From positions 9,666,022 to 9,730,021 of the forward strand of contig NC_064045.1 in NCBI RefSeq assembly GCF_932526225.1: a DNA stretch of 64,000 bases. Reading direction: 5' to 3'. A model generated the notes under the pieces. That model worked only from the letters and a program-made list of their open reading frames with translations. It was not told the DNA's origin and searched no databases. This DNA comes from Nematostella vectensis (lineage: Eukaryota > Cnidaria > Anthozoa > Actiniaria > Edwardsiidae). The stretch's first letter is position 1, and the number at the start of each line of letters is the position of its first letter. Positions 32,299 through 44,800 of this stretch are shown here, piece after piece. A program made the position numbers and the translations under genes.

Positions 32299-32509
32299 GA
32301 ATCCACCGTGTGAATTGCTATGAAAAAATACCCGTGTGAATTGCTATGATTAAGAATCAGCAGTAACTTAGATATAAAAGAAGCTAGAGTAGATATACTT
32401 AATTGCAAATGGAAAAAAAAATATTGCCTTATAAGCCGAGGTTCTGAGCATTCCTGCCATACTTCGGAGATCTGTGGAGCAACATGCAAGTCAACTCAAG
32501 AGATTATGG

Positions 32510-32891
32510 AAACACGCTCGTCCGCCATTTTGTCTGGATGTCCCACTAAACACCGCGAGCCCCGCAGACACAGGGAACCAAACTCCACAACTTCCGCCGC
32601 GAGAAATACGAAAAATAAATGTTATTCGCATTGCATTTGAATACAAATAAAATAATATAATCAAGCATCATTCCAGCCCATCGTCTTTATTATTTTATCC
32701 AACATGGCAAAAAGATGATTAAGTAGCTCTTTTTTTCAGACCGAACTATAAACAAGAACTCAGGCCTTCCCTGCCACGCAAGCATTTCAAGATGGCGTCC
32801 GGTGACAAGACATCCCAAATTTCTCCCTTGCTTTCTTTTGATTACTCACTGTTATAAGCTTACAAATCCAAAAAGTGTCAAAGGCTTGATC
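32510..32891 (+). promoter_or_regulatory. Putative TMF1 promoter/5'UTR with YY1-like motifs and a uORF
   Basis: Two copies of the AAnATGGCG-type motif are present: AAGATGGCGTCC on the plus strand at 32788 and CCGCCATTTTG (same motif, other strand) at 32522. Such motifs often mark TATA-less promoters in animals. The plus-strand copy also opens a 21-codon upstream ORF (32792-32857) ending 34 bases before the TMF1 ATG at 32892. The promoter assignment is inference. Confidence 0.35.
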
Positions 32892-35800
32892 ATGAGCTGG
32901 TTTGCTACATCGAGTTTTACCAGTTTTGCCAAAAGCGCCCTAGAGGAGGCTCAAAAATCGATCGATAAAGTTTTGGATATCGATGAAGGAACAGAGAGTG
33001 CATCCCAGTCTGCGAAGGCTGATCCGAATGGCAAGTGGACTGATTCAAGTGTTATTGCGAGGTTTTAGTGTCAAAAGGCACTCTTATATCTTTTTTTTCT
33101 TGTTATGCGAATAGTTATCTTTTTTCTTGTAATTCGGAACATCGTCCTTACTACTGTTAAGTATAGTTATGCAATGGAACGATTAAGCTTACGTTTCTTA
33201 GGTTGGGAAATAATTCTACTTTTAAACAATTGATGTGCTTAATAGATACACTTGTGGTTGTAACAGTTTAATAAGACAGAGACAACTAAAACGCAAATGT
33301 TTGTACCATAGAGTTTTCCCTATGGCCAAGCTTGTGCTCAAATCACAGAATGCTTGTGCCTCATAAGCTTAAATGAAAAGTTCGTGCCTGCATTGCCAAT
33401 GCCCTAATAACGGGAAACCTAAGTCTAGATAAAGCAAGACAGTCTTATACTGAAGCCATTAAATATATATATATTAACCTGTTTAAACTTGTTTACAGCT
33501 TTTTTAATAGCTCCATCTTTTCACTTTACTTTTCAGTCTCAAAGATGACAGCTAAACAGTCAAAACTTGAAGGCAAAGCAGATAACCCCAAAAAGACCTC
33601 TTCTCAGTCCACCCCATTGCAACAATCCAATCCTGAAAGTAAATACCAGAGCAATGGAGGGGGTGACTTTTGGTCATCATTCCTGGGTGACCAGGGTGGT
33701 TCAGAGAAATCAACGAAACGAAAAACACCAGTAACTAAAGGGACAACCTCAGTTACCAAGGAAACAACATCAGTAACCAAGGGAATAATATCTGTTACCA
33801 AGGGAGAAGCATCAATCACCATAGGTGCCCCATTAGTTACCAAAGAAAGAACGTCATTTACCAAGGAAACAACATTAGTTAACAAAAGAGCAATGCAAGA
33901 TACCAAAGAGGTAGAATCTGTTACAAAAAGTGCAACATCAGTTTTAAAAAGCACAGCATCAATTACCAAGGTTTCAGACACCATGGCATCAGTCACCAAG
34001 ACATCACCATCATCATCTTCATTGTCAACAGTGTCATCCTCAAAAGCTTTGTCATCGTCATCTGTTATTTCTGCAAGGCCTAAAGGAAAGAAGGAACTTC
34101 AGGGCAAATCGAGTGACACAATTCTAGGTGCTGAAAAGGAAACAGAGAATAAGAAAGAACCTAATCGGATCAGCGATATGATAAAAACAGAAGAGTTGAC
34201 ATTGGGTAAAGGTTTAATTGATAACTCTACAGGTCCTAGCTTTGATAGAGCTGAAGAAGAGTCTATATCCCATTTACAACATGATTTACCTTCAACCGGC
34301 AGTTCCATTATAAATTCAACTGCAAAGAGTGTTGCAGAAGAAACAAGTGTTGGGACTCCAGATATTTTACAGAATATAGATGGTACTATAACAACTAATT
34401 ATAAAGAAAATAATCATTATAGTACTATTACCAAATCAGCTATAAAACCAGATATTGAAAAATGTGCTAGTAGCAAGGAGCCTGCAAGACAAAAGTCACC
34501 TGACATGGTAGATGGCCTCGACAATTTCCTGTCAGATAAAGTTAAAGAAGGTGGTGCTGCAAAGGCTTTTGACTCTGAAAGTTTAGAGCTTGATCTTGTT
34601 ACTAGCAATGGTTTAGTTTATAAAACTAGTGATGTCCCTGAACCAGTAGCTGCCTCGACACCTTATCAGACTAGAGAATTAAGAGATATGGACTCTGCAA
34701 ATGATGGAAGCTCGCTGAAGAAACATACAGATAAGAGTAACATGGCTCACAATGCAGTGGAGAGGTTTTCTACAGAAACAACATCTGTATGTAGATCAGT
34801 ATCTGAGGAGTCTCAATCACAAGAACCCATATCTAGTGTGCTAGTACATGATGAAAGTTTTTCAGACACAGGAAACAATGCCCTTGACTTGACGACAGAA
34901 TTCCATTCAGCTATGGAAGATTCAGTGCTTTCAAGAGAACCTTGTGAACATGATAGTGATATCACACAGGAGAAAGAAGTAGGTTCTATTTTAACATGGA
35001 AGGATAGTGCACTTTGGGAGCAAGAGTTGGAAGATGAATCGCTTGAAGGGAAAGCTGAGGATGAGCCAAAAACGTATAGAATGGGAGAAAAGACCATCAA
35101 AGGGGACCAAACTTATAAAAACAGAGAATTAGATGGAAAGAAAACAGCAGACAAAGAAAAAGAAAAAGAGGAAGAAAAAAGGTGTACATTTTTACCAACT
35201 GATAAGCAAAAAGGAGGAGATCATTCTACTGAGCAGACCGCTGAACAGAGTATTAAGAACCTTGAAGCTCTAGTGGACGTGTGTGCTGATGGTGTTAATG
35301 AGAGCAAAATGGCAGATCTTGAGAAGGTGAATACTTTTGTGAAATCAGCAGTCTGTTTCTGTGAAAGATACAAGGTTTTTAAAGGGGATGGTTCAGTTTA
35401 TTGGAAAAATAATAAATACCAAAGTCTGACAAGTATTTTCTTTAAAAGAGTGGATATATTGAAACAACGGAACCACTCCTGGATCCACCACTGCCGATTT
35501 GAATTGAATATCAGGGTTTGAAAAGCTAAAGCATAGTTGAAATATCCTTTGTTTAGAAACCCTGAAATTATTTTTGTTTATCAGCAAGTGCAAGTGGTAG
35601 GTGAAAGTAAAATTGTTTCTGGCAATGGGTCAGATACATGTATTATGAAAATAAGAGGAGCTGTCAAATAGTGTGATAGGTGGACCATAATGCAGCGTTA
35701 CCTCAAATATATTTTGTAGCGTTAACCTAGAATTCTGTGACTATAATATCCCCCAATGTGAATTCCATATCACACAAAAAATACACAAAGAATACTTTGA

Positions 35801-38800
35801 AATGTCCCCATTCACAATAGACCTTGCTTAAATTTTTATACCACCTTGTTTCCATGGATAACATGTAAAATAGATCAGGCACAACACATTTAAACGTGAT
35901 GGCTCAGTATTCAAAACAAGTCAATTTTTGCCATTGTAGTCTCTATCTTTAAATACTAAGTTGTTAACCCAGTGCTTTAATAACCAGGAGATTTCCAGCT
36001 TGCGGGAGATAGTCGATGCACGTGAAAGGAAGATGGTGCAGTTAAGCAAAGATAACATTGACTTACAAGAAACCAATGCCATCCTTAGGAGGTAAGCCCA
36101 ACACGGCACGAAACACCTAAAATACTGGCAACTATCACAGAGCAAACGTAGTCATAATGCAGAACAAAAGTTGCCACAAAACACCCAAAAAAAGTTGGCA
36201 TAAAGTAGAACGAAAGTCAGCTTAACACAAAATAAAACTCGATACAAAACACCCAACAAAAGTTGACATAAAGTAGAACGAAAGTCAGCTTAACGCAAAA
36301 TAAAACTCGATACAAAACACCCAACAAAAGTTGGCATAAAGTAGAACGAAAGTCGGCTTAACGTAGGATAAAACTCAATACAACACCCATTTTCATGACA
36401 CAGGATTAAAGTCGGCACAAAATACACATGTCGGCACACTTTTTAAGTGTTAGCCTTTTGTCGATACAAATGTTAGATTAGACGAAAACTACAACGAAGG
36501 GCCAATTCTCAAAATGTCAGGGACACTACTCTGTTTTAACATACACAGCATTCCATTTCACGCTTGTGTTTATTTTTAGTCTGATTTATTCACGCCTACA
36601 CAGACCACCTAGTTTTTGTAAAGCTTGTCTGTAATCTTCCTAGTCGTACCATTTACCCCATATCTATTGTATGTTTACTGTACGTCTTCCGTTGTAGTCA
36701 ATTGGAGCAGCTGGAGTCCATGCAGCACAGTGATAATGCTGAACTTGATCAAATTAGAGAGGAGTTTACTATACGAGTCGCTGCCACCGAGAATAAGCTA
36801 CACCTTGCTGCTAAGGTATAATGCGAAGCAGGCGAACCACTGGAGCTATGCCCAGTTATTTTACAGCTCAGTATAGCCACCCCTGGTTGTTTTATAAGGT
36901 AGTATTGTAAATAGTATTGATATAAATCCATATTTTTTCTAACTAAATGATTGTGCATCTTTCAATAGTATAAATATTTTTTTTGATCAATGTTAAACTT
37001 GCTACCAGGAGAGGGATCAGCTAAAGAAAGAACTTGAAGATACAACAGCACACTTGACATCAATGTAAGTATACCAAATGTGAGAGCATCCCTTTCCCAC
37101 TAGCTGACTTAGGGAAGCTGTCGCTACATTGTCGATTGAATTTTGGCAAATAAAGCATACAATTTTATTTTGAGATTGTTAATTTGAGGTCCCCGAGAAT
37201 ACAGAGTTTGCATGTCGTGGCGTCATATTGGATTCAACCCCCTCGGCTCTCAATGTTTGTCACACAAATCAAATTTGGAGGCCTTCAGATTTTATCTCAT
37301 AATAATTCTGCCAACATTGATTGAAAACAATGACAAAGTATTGCTTTATTACTGTTTTTTTGGTGATTTACAGAAATGAGAGACATCATGAAGAGTTTAC
37401 CACACTCCTCAGTGAGAAGGATGAACAGATAGCTGAGCTTTTAGCTGAAGGTATGGCCTTCGAAGATGTGTCCATGTCAAAATATAACACACACAAACAA
37501 CCAAAAGAAATATATACACTTATTTAAAAAAACATTGTCAGAAAATGGCGAATGACAAATGGCAGCTCTACGAACGAAAGGACCCATGGATCTTAAAATA
37601 TTTGTTCCAAATTCAGAAAAATACAAGTAAAGCATAAGATTATCCATTGAAAGCATAAGATTATCCATGTATGATAAAATATATGGTTCTGACATCGCGT
37701 CAGTTTATTTACCGGCACCTTCATTTTCACATATAATTACTACCCATAAGCTTCTTTCGGTCGTAGAACTGCCATTTGGCAATTGCCATTCGCTGTTTGC
37801 GCTGACAGCCTTTATTGAAAAAGGTTTAAACAAAATTTGTTTGAATAGGCGGCTTGCATCAAGAAATCCAATTACTTTTTGGGTGTCAAATTCGCGCACA
37901 CTCCGACTTACCATTCAGGCAAAAAGTTTCCATGTCAGAATAGACCCTATTCATATATTCATTGAAAGATTATAGTTTTTATGTCGCTCTCCGGCGTTGG
38001 TGTCGCAGCCATTCGTGTGTTTATTTTATCGTGTGTTTGCCACTCATGAAATAACGTGATTTCTTAGTGCAATTCGCCTATTTCTTGTCATTCGGCGGTA
38101 CTAGGTGTTATCATCGCGGAAAACCCTCTCCGTTCGCTGATCGTTCCTGGGGGCGAGCGCAAAAAAGTCCGTTTAAAATACAAGATGCATAAAATACAAG
38201 ATGGCGCCTGATAACCACACCGATAGAGTTTTGCGCAATAATACCACCGAGTACCGCCTGCAAGCAGACTAGTATCCATGACCAGATTTTTTAGCATTAC
38301 CATCACAACTTTTCAATCAACTGATTGGATAACTTTTCCATCAATTAATTGGATAGATATTAAAAAAAGCCATGCGATATCTGACATCTTGACCCCTTCA
38401 AGTTGGGAGCATAAGCTTGATTATTGGCAATTTTAAGTGGCTATAAAGAAAGCCGGAACATAAGCTTTTTACTCATTTTGTATCTGTTCAGGTGAAAAGC
38501 TGTCAAAGCAGGAACTCCAGAGCAACACCATTATCAAAAAGCTGAGAGCTAAGGAAAAGGAGAACGATGCACTTATCAAAAAGCAGACGTGAGTAAATTG
38601 TAGCTATCATTATACCAGCATAAGCAAACATTTTTGGTCAACATTTCTTATTCATCTAAACTGTATAACCAGACAAGAAACCCCGGCCTATATAGTGGAT
38701 AATAGACGTTCGCGCAGCAATGTTCCTTTTTTCTTTTTCTTTACTCGTTATTTACCCTTAAATCGACGTTTTTTTTAAAAACTCGATGTGATTTTTATTT

Positions 38801-41800
38801 TGATTACATTTTCGTAAGTAACATTTTTACAACGTTGTTTGTTTGCTGTGGAGGGGTAAAGAGAGAATCACTTTTCAGATAAGTAGTTCTTCCATTCACA
38901 GAAAGAAAATAGAAGAACTTGACTCTGAAGTGAAGCGTATGACAGAAGTTCTGACGTCACGAGATGATAGTCACTGCAAGCAAGAAGGTGAGTGCTGATT
39001 GGTTGAGATGACAGAAGTTCTGACGTCACGAGATGATAGTCACTGCAAGCAAGAAGGTGAGTGCTGATTGGTTTAGATGGCAGAAGTTCTGACGTCACAA
39101 GATGATAGTCACTGCAAGCAAGAAGGTGAGTGCTGATTGGTTGAGATGACAGAAGTTCTGACGTCACGAGATGATAGTCACTGCAAGCAAGAAGGTGAGT
39201 GCTGATTGGCTGGGATGACAGAAGTTCTGACGTCACGAGATGATAGTCACTGCAAGCAAGAAGGTGAGTGCTGATTGGCTGGGATGACAGAAGTTCTGAC
39301 GTCACGAGATGATAGTCACTGCAAGCAAGAAGGTGAGTGCTGATTGGCTGGGATGACAGAAGTTCTGACGTCACAAGATGATAGTCACTGCAAGCAAGAA
39401 GGTGAGTGCTGATTGGCTGGGATGACAGAAGTTCTGACGTCACGAGATGATAGTCACTGCAAGCAAGAAGGTGAGTGCTGATTGGTTGAGATGGCAGAAG
39501 TTCTGACGTCACAAGATGATAGTCACTGCAAGAAAGAAGGTAAGTGCTGATTGGCTGGGATGACAGAAGTTCTGACGTCAGAGGATGATAGTTACTGCAA
39601 GAAAGAATGTGCGATTGGTTGGTATGAGGGATGTGGCTTGGGGGTCTGTGATACAAGAGCGACGGAGGCAAGGAGCTGAGGTCTTCAGAGGAGGTAGCGG
39701 TTTGGAGATCTGTAACAGAAGAACAACCTCGTGATTTAGCATCCCAGCAGGTACTGAACCACCTAGAGAACCAATCTCTAGTTAAATTAACCTAACCAGG
39801 TGAACCAACCAGGCGCGAGATTTCAGATTCCTTAATAAGAAAGGACCCACTTTTGGCCGCCAAGGGGGGGTGCACCCTTGGCACGCCCCCCCCCCCCCCC
39901 ATAAGTACACGCCTGCAACAAAAAAAAACTCTCTGGTTTGGTAAACCTCATAGTGCTGAACAACCAAGAGAACCACCCTCTGGTTTGGTAAACCTCATAG
40001 TGCTGAACAACCAAGAGAACCAACCTCTTGTTTGGTAAACCTCATAGTGCTGAACATCCAAGAGAACCACCCTCTTGTTTGGTAACCCTCATAGTGCTAA
40101 ACAACCAAGAGAACCACCCTTTGGTTTGGTAAACCTCATAGTGCTGAACAACCAAGAGAACCACCCTCTTGTTTGGTAAACCTCATACTGCTGAACAACC
40201 AAGAGAACCACCCTCTGGTTTGGTAAACCTCATAGTGCTGAACAACCAAGAGAACCAACCTCTTGTTTGGTAAACCTCATAGTGCTGAACATCCAAGAGA
40301 ACCACCCTCTTGTTTGGTAAACCTCATAGTGCTGAACAACCAAGAGAACCACCCTCTTGTTTGGTAACCCTCATAGTGCTGAACAACCAAGAGAACCACC
40401 CTTTGGTTTGGTAAACCTTATAGTGCTGAACAACCAAGAGAACCACCCTCTGGTTTGGTAAACCTCATAGTGCTGAACAACCAAGAGAACCAACCTCTTC
40501 TTTGGTAAACCTCATAGTGCTGAACAACCAAGAGAACCACCCTCTGGTTTAATTAACATCATAATACTGAATGGGTTGTGTGTTCTGATCAGTCCTTAAT
40601 CTGTTGTTGCGGATTTTACGGCTGTTTTCAGATGCCATCATCAAGCTTGACGCATACGCCAAGAAGCAGCAAGAAGAACTCGTAAAACTGAAGGTAAGGC
40701 CCTCACCTAGAAGTGTTTAGAATACTGCCTACTGCCCTCTCGCTACGTTCACCATGAATAAACTGCTAACCGCGCGAAAAAGTCTTCTTTAGGGATTTTA
40801 GCTCTAACTAAAAAGTCGTTGAGTGATTTTTTTTCCGTTTTTAAGAGACTAGAGGCGGTGTACTGAAGATACTAGCAGCGTAAGGTTGCGCCGTGATAAT
40901 GTGCCAGTGTTTCATTAGAATCTTTTTAAGATTCGGGTTTGTCGGTTTGTATTTTGTTATGAATGCTAGGATTCGTTTGTTAGATGTTTTGGTGTCAGAA
41001 AAAAAACAACTTCCGATAAAATTCGTTCCGTGAAATCACTAGGATAGCCTCGTTCTAACGGTTGTGAATTTATCGAAGTCAGAGTTAGTTTTAAGCAGGA
41101 GTAATGCGTCTCCTTTAACAAATCCATTATTCAGGTGAGGGGGGGGGGGTATTCTACTTAATGCGTAGTCTGCTGCAGTAGCAGACGAACACTAAGGAAA
41201 TGTTTTGCCTTTTGCACTTACTGGAATCACTTGCTTTATACTAACTGGACGTGTTTGTCCTTTTTTCTAGGCCGAGCTAGATGATGCAAATGAAAAGAAC
41301 CGTAGTCTGCAAACGACTCTCGACAATGCCTACAAGTGAGTTATGCGCTTATTTGAGAAAATTTGTTAGAAATTACCACCCACCGCAAACGATAAAAAGA
41401 ATCAACTCTGCACACGTAGAAGAAACATGCAGCATGACATATCTACTTACTCTACTCACGAAAGGTTATTTGCAGTTAAAATTAAATGTAGTTGTCGTTA
41501 TGAAAGCGACAGTAAACGGATCAGTTCACCGTTCTGAGCCATCGTGAACGATTTTTAAAATCCATCACGATTTTAAAAATTCTTCACAAATTTTTAAAAT
41601 CCTTCACGATTTTTAAAATCCTTCACTATTTCGATTTAAAAGTCCTTCATGGTTTGGAAATCCTTTACCATTTTGAAATCCTTCACGTTTTTGTATATTC
41701 TTCACGATTAATCCGGCTTCACGACTTTCGAATTTGTGTGAAATTTGGATCGTGTGAAACAAACCTGCACGTTGTTATAGCGGATATAGTTAAGAGAAAG

Positions 41801-44800
41801 GAGAAAGGGATCCGGAGAAAGTACCTGACGGCGTTCCTGTTCGCTTAGCCACCAGTGCACGGTGGAATGCGGCGAGTGCGCACACTCGAATGGTTTCACA
41901 AGTTATTTAGATAAAAGGAAGTAGTTTGTTCAAATAGGCAGCACAGTCTTAGTAAAATACTACGAAAAGCAACATTCACAACAACTCTCCATTTTTCAAT
42001 AAATTGTGAAGTACTTTTGTGTAGAAGTATTGATAAACGAACCCGCGCACAACATTATTAATAATCTATTGTACTGATTACGTTTTTACAAAATTTAAGA
42101 CTGAGGCATCTGTTCAAGAACTTATAGCGTTCTGTTCTTACACATATTTATGGTCATATTTATTTTTTATTCCGTGTGTGGGGGGCGAAAAGAGATCGCC
42201 GATGTCTAAACGGGATTAATAGCAGGCACGCTCCCAGGATTGGCCGAGAGGGATTGCGTAGACATAAGTATCGTATAGAAAAGCGTATTATTTTAAGTTT
42301 CCCCCTCTGTGTACGCGCACGAATAGCAGCTTCGTTTCACACGATCATAAATTCAACATTGAAGCCGGTTTTGCGTTTCTTCTTTTTTTTTTCCTTTTTC
42401 AATCGTGAAGGATTTTCAAAATAGTGAAGGATTTTCAAAATCGTGAAGGATTTTCAAAATAGTGAAGGATTTTCAAAATAGTGAAGGATTTTCAAAATCG
42501 TGGAGGACTTTCAAAATCGTGAACGATTTCAAAAATCGTGAAGGATTTTCAAAATCGTGAAGGATTTCCAAAATCGTGAAGGATTTTTAAAATCGTGAAG
42601 GATTTCGAAATCGTGAAGGATTTCCAAAATCGTGAAGGATTTTTAAAATCATGAACGATTTCGAAATCGTGAAGGCTTTTTGGAATCGTTCACGATGGCC
42701 CAGGACGGTGAACTGATCCCAGTAAACATTTTAAAGTAAAGGAAAATTGGAGATTAAAACAACGACAACATTCGCAAGCTTTGCTCTAAAACTGCCTCGC
42801 TAGCTGTTCTCGGCAGCAACACGGTCGATATTCCACGGGTTTTGTAAAAGTCAATCTACACATATAACTGCTTTTACTGTTTTTATGCTTTAGGGAGTTG
42901 ACAGAGCTTCACAAAGACAAAGCAACTAGAGAAAGCACCACAAAGGTTTGTTGCCACCGACCCAATAATGAATAGGGACCTGACTCAATGAAGTCGGCAA
43001 CGGCACGGGAGCATGACCAAAAATAATGCTTACATGCGCTCAGTTGGGACCTTACGCAAATTGAACCGGTTGCGGCAAAAAAAAAAAAAAAAAAAAAAAC
43101 AACAAAAAAAAAAACAATAGAAAACTGAATAGCCAGACACGAAATGTATTCTGAAATGGACTCTGTCTGATACATTTCAGCGGTTTTCCTCCAGACCACG
43201 ACGTGAAAACTCCAACTTTTCTAGAGCGAGGACGGGGATGTGTTAGCAATAAAGAAGACTTTAATTGTTCGCGATGCTAGAAATAATGTCCTTCACTTAT
43301 CTATTTATTTTAACTGTAAAAGCAAGTTCTTTTTATCAAAACTAGTTTAGAACCGAGTGTTAGGCATGAAAGCATTTTTTCTTGTCTTCGCCATCGTCGG
43401 AGCGTAAAGTTTTTCTCTATTTTTTTATTTTACCTTAATGAGAGGCTGCATTGATCAAACCTGCATTAGGCGCTGCACGCTTGACCTCACGGCAAAACCT
43501 TGATATTCAAAAGTACGGACGATGTATTTCCCACTATGCTAGTTTGGTGGTTAAGCCAAAGATGAAATGCAAGTATTTTAAAAGTTCTACTACTTTGGTA
43601 ACCACTTTTGGTACCATGACAATGTTTTGATATACTATATAAGAGACAGAACTCAGCACCGAGGAGAAAACTATTCTGTGCTGATCGCATTACGTTGTCT
43701 TAATATCTAGGAGGGAGCTTTAAGGCTCCAGACGAAACCAAAAGAAAAGCTATATTTTTTTACGACTTTTTACACTATATACTACTTTGGTGTCCATTAG
43801 TGGCTGATCACATGAAGTTGTTTTGATATCTAGGAGGCAGTACTAAGCGCGGAGATGAAAGCCAAAGAAAACTTACGAATGGCGCTAGAGAAAGCTCGTC
43901 GGGATTTCGACCGTGAGAGCGAGCAAATGGCTCTGCAGATATCTGACCTTCAAGCAAGCTTGAGCCGTGCGGAACAAAAGGGGACCCGGCGAGAAGACGG
44001 TTTACGGCAGGAGATCACAGACCTGCAACAGGTAACATGGTAGAGTGGAGGCTGTTGTTGATGACCGCGATACTGTTGCTGATGTCGATTACTATATTGC
44101 TGAGGATGTTGTTGCTCTTGTTTGTCGATGGAGTTGTTGTTTATCTTGATGTGATGTTGTTGTTCTTGTTTGTCGATGAAGTTTTTGTTTATGTTGATGT
44201 GATGTTTTTGTTTGTCGATGAAGTTGTTGTTCATGTTGATGTGATGTTTTTGTTTGTCGATGAAGCTGTTTTTTAATTTGATGATGATGTTGTTCATCTT
44301 GTTTGTCGATCGCATTTTGTGTTAATGATGATGATATTGTTGTTGCTGTTATTTGACAATGGAATTATGATGATGACAAAGATGATGTAAGAACTCTTGT
44401 AAAATGCCAATGCTGTCGTCTTTGCTGTTGTTTTTGATGATTTTGTTGTTCTTGATCATTTTTTTATGTTATATCATTTATTTTTTAATGATAATGCAGA
44501 TTTGTTAACGTCGTCTTTTTCGTTGTTGTTTTTTTAGCGACTCCAAGAAGCCGACGCCCGTAACCAAGAACTGGCAACCAGCGTCTCTAATGGTAAGAGC
44601 ACATCTGTAGTCCAACATGAGTTAGAGCATCTTTCACGGTAAGAGCACATCTGTAGTCCTACATGAGTTAGAGCGTCTCTCACGGTAAGAGCACATTTGT
44701 AGTCCCACATGAGTTAGTATGAGTGCCTCTCACAGTAAGAGCACATTTGTAGTCCCACATGAGTTAGTAAGAGTGCCTCTCACAGTAAGAGCACATTTGT

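Noticed and set aside
35327-35521. TMF1 exon 2 continuing to the stop at 35521
   Set aside because: GAGAAG|GTGAAT at 35326 gives a phase-0 donor joining the coiled-coil exon 35988; the read-through part has no family similarity.
38868-39671. 267-codon minus-strand ORF with 23-residue repeats
   Set aside because: It is the antisense of the 69-bp array; openness follows from the period being 23 codons with no stop in that frame.
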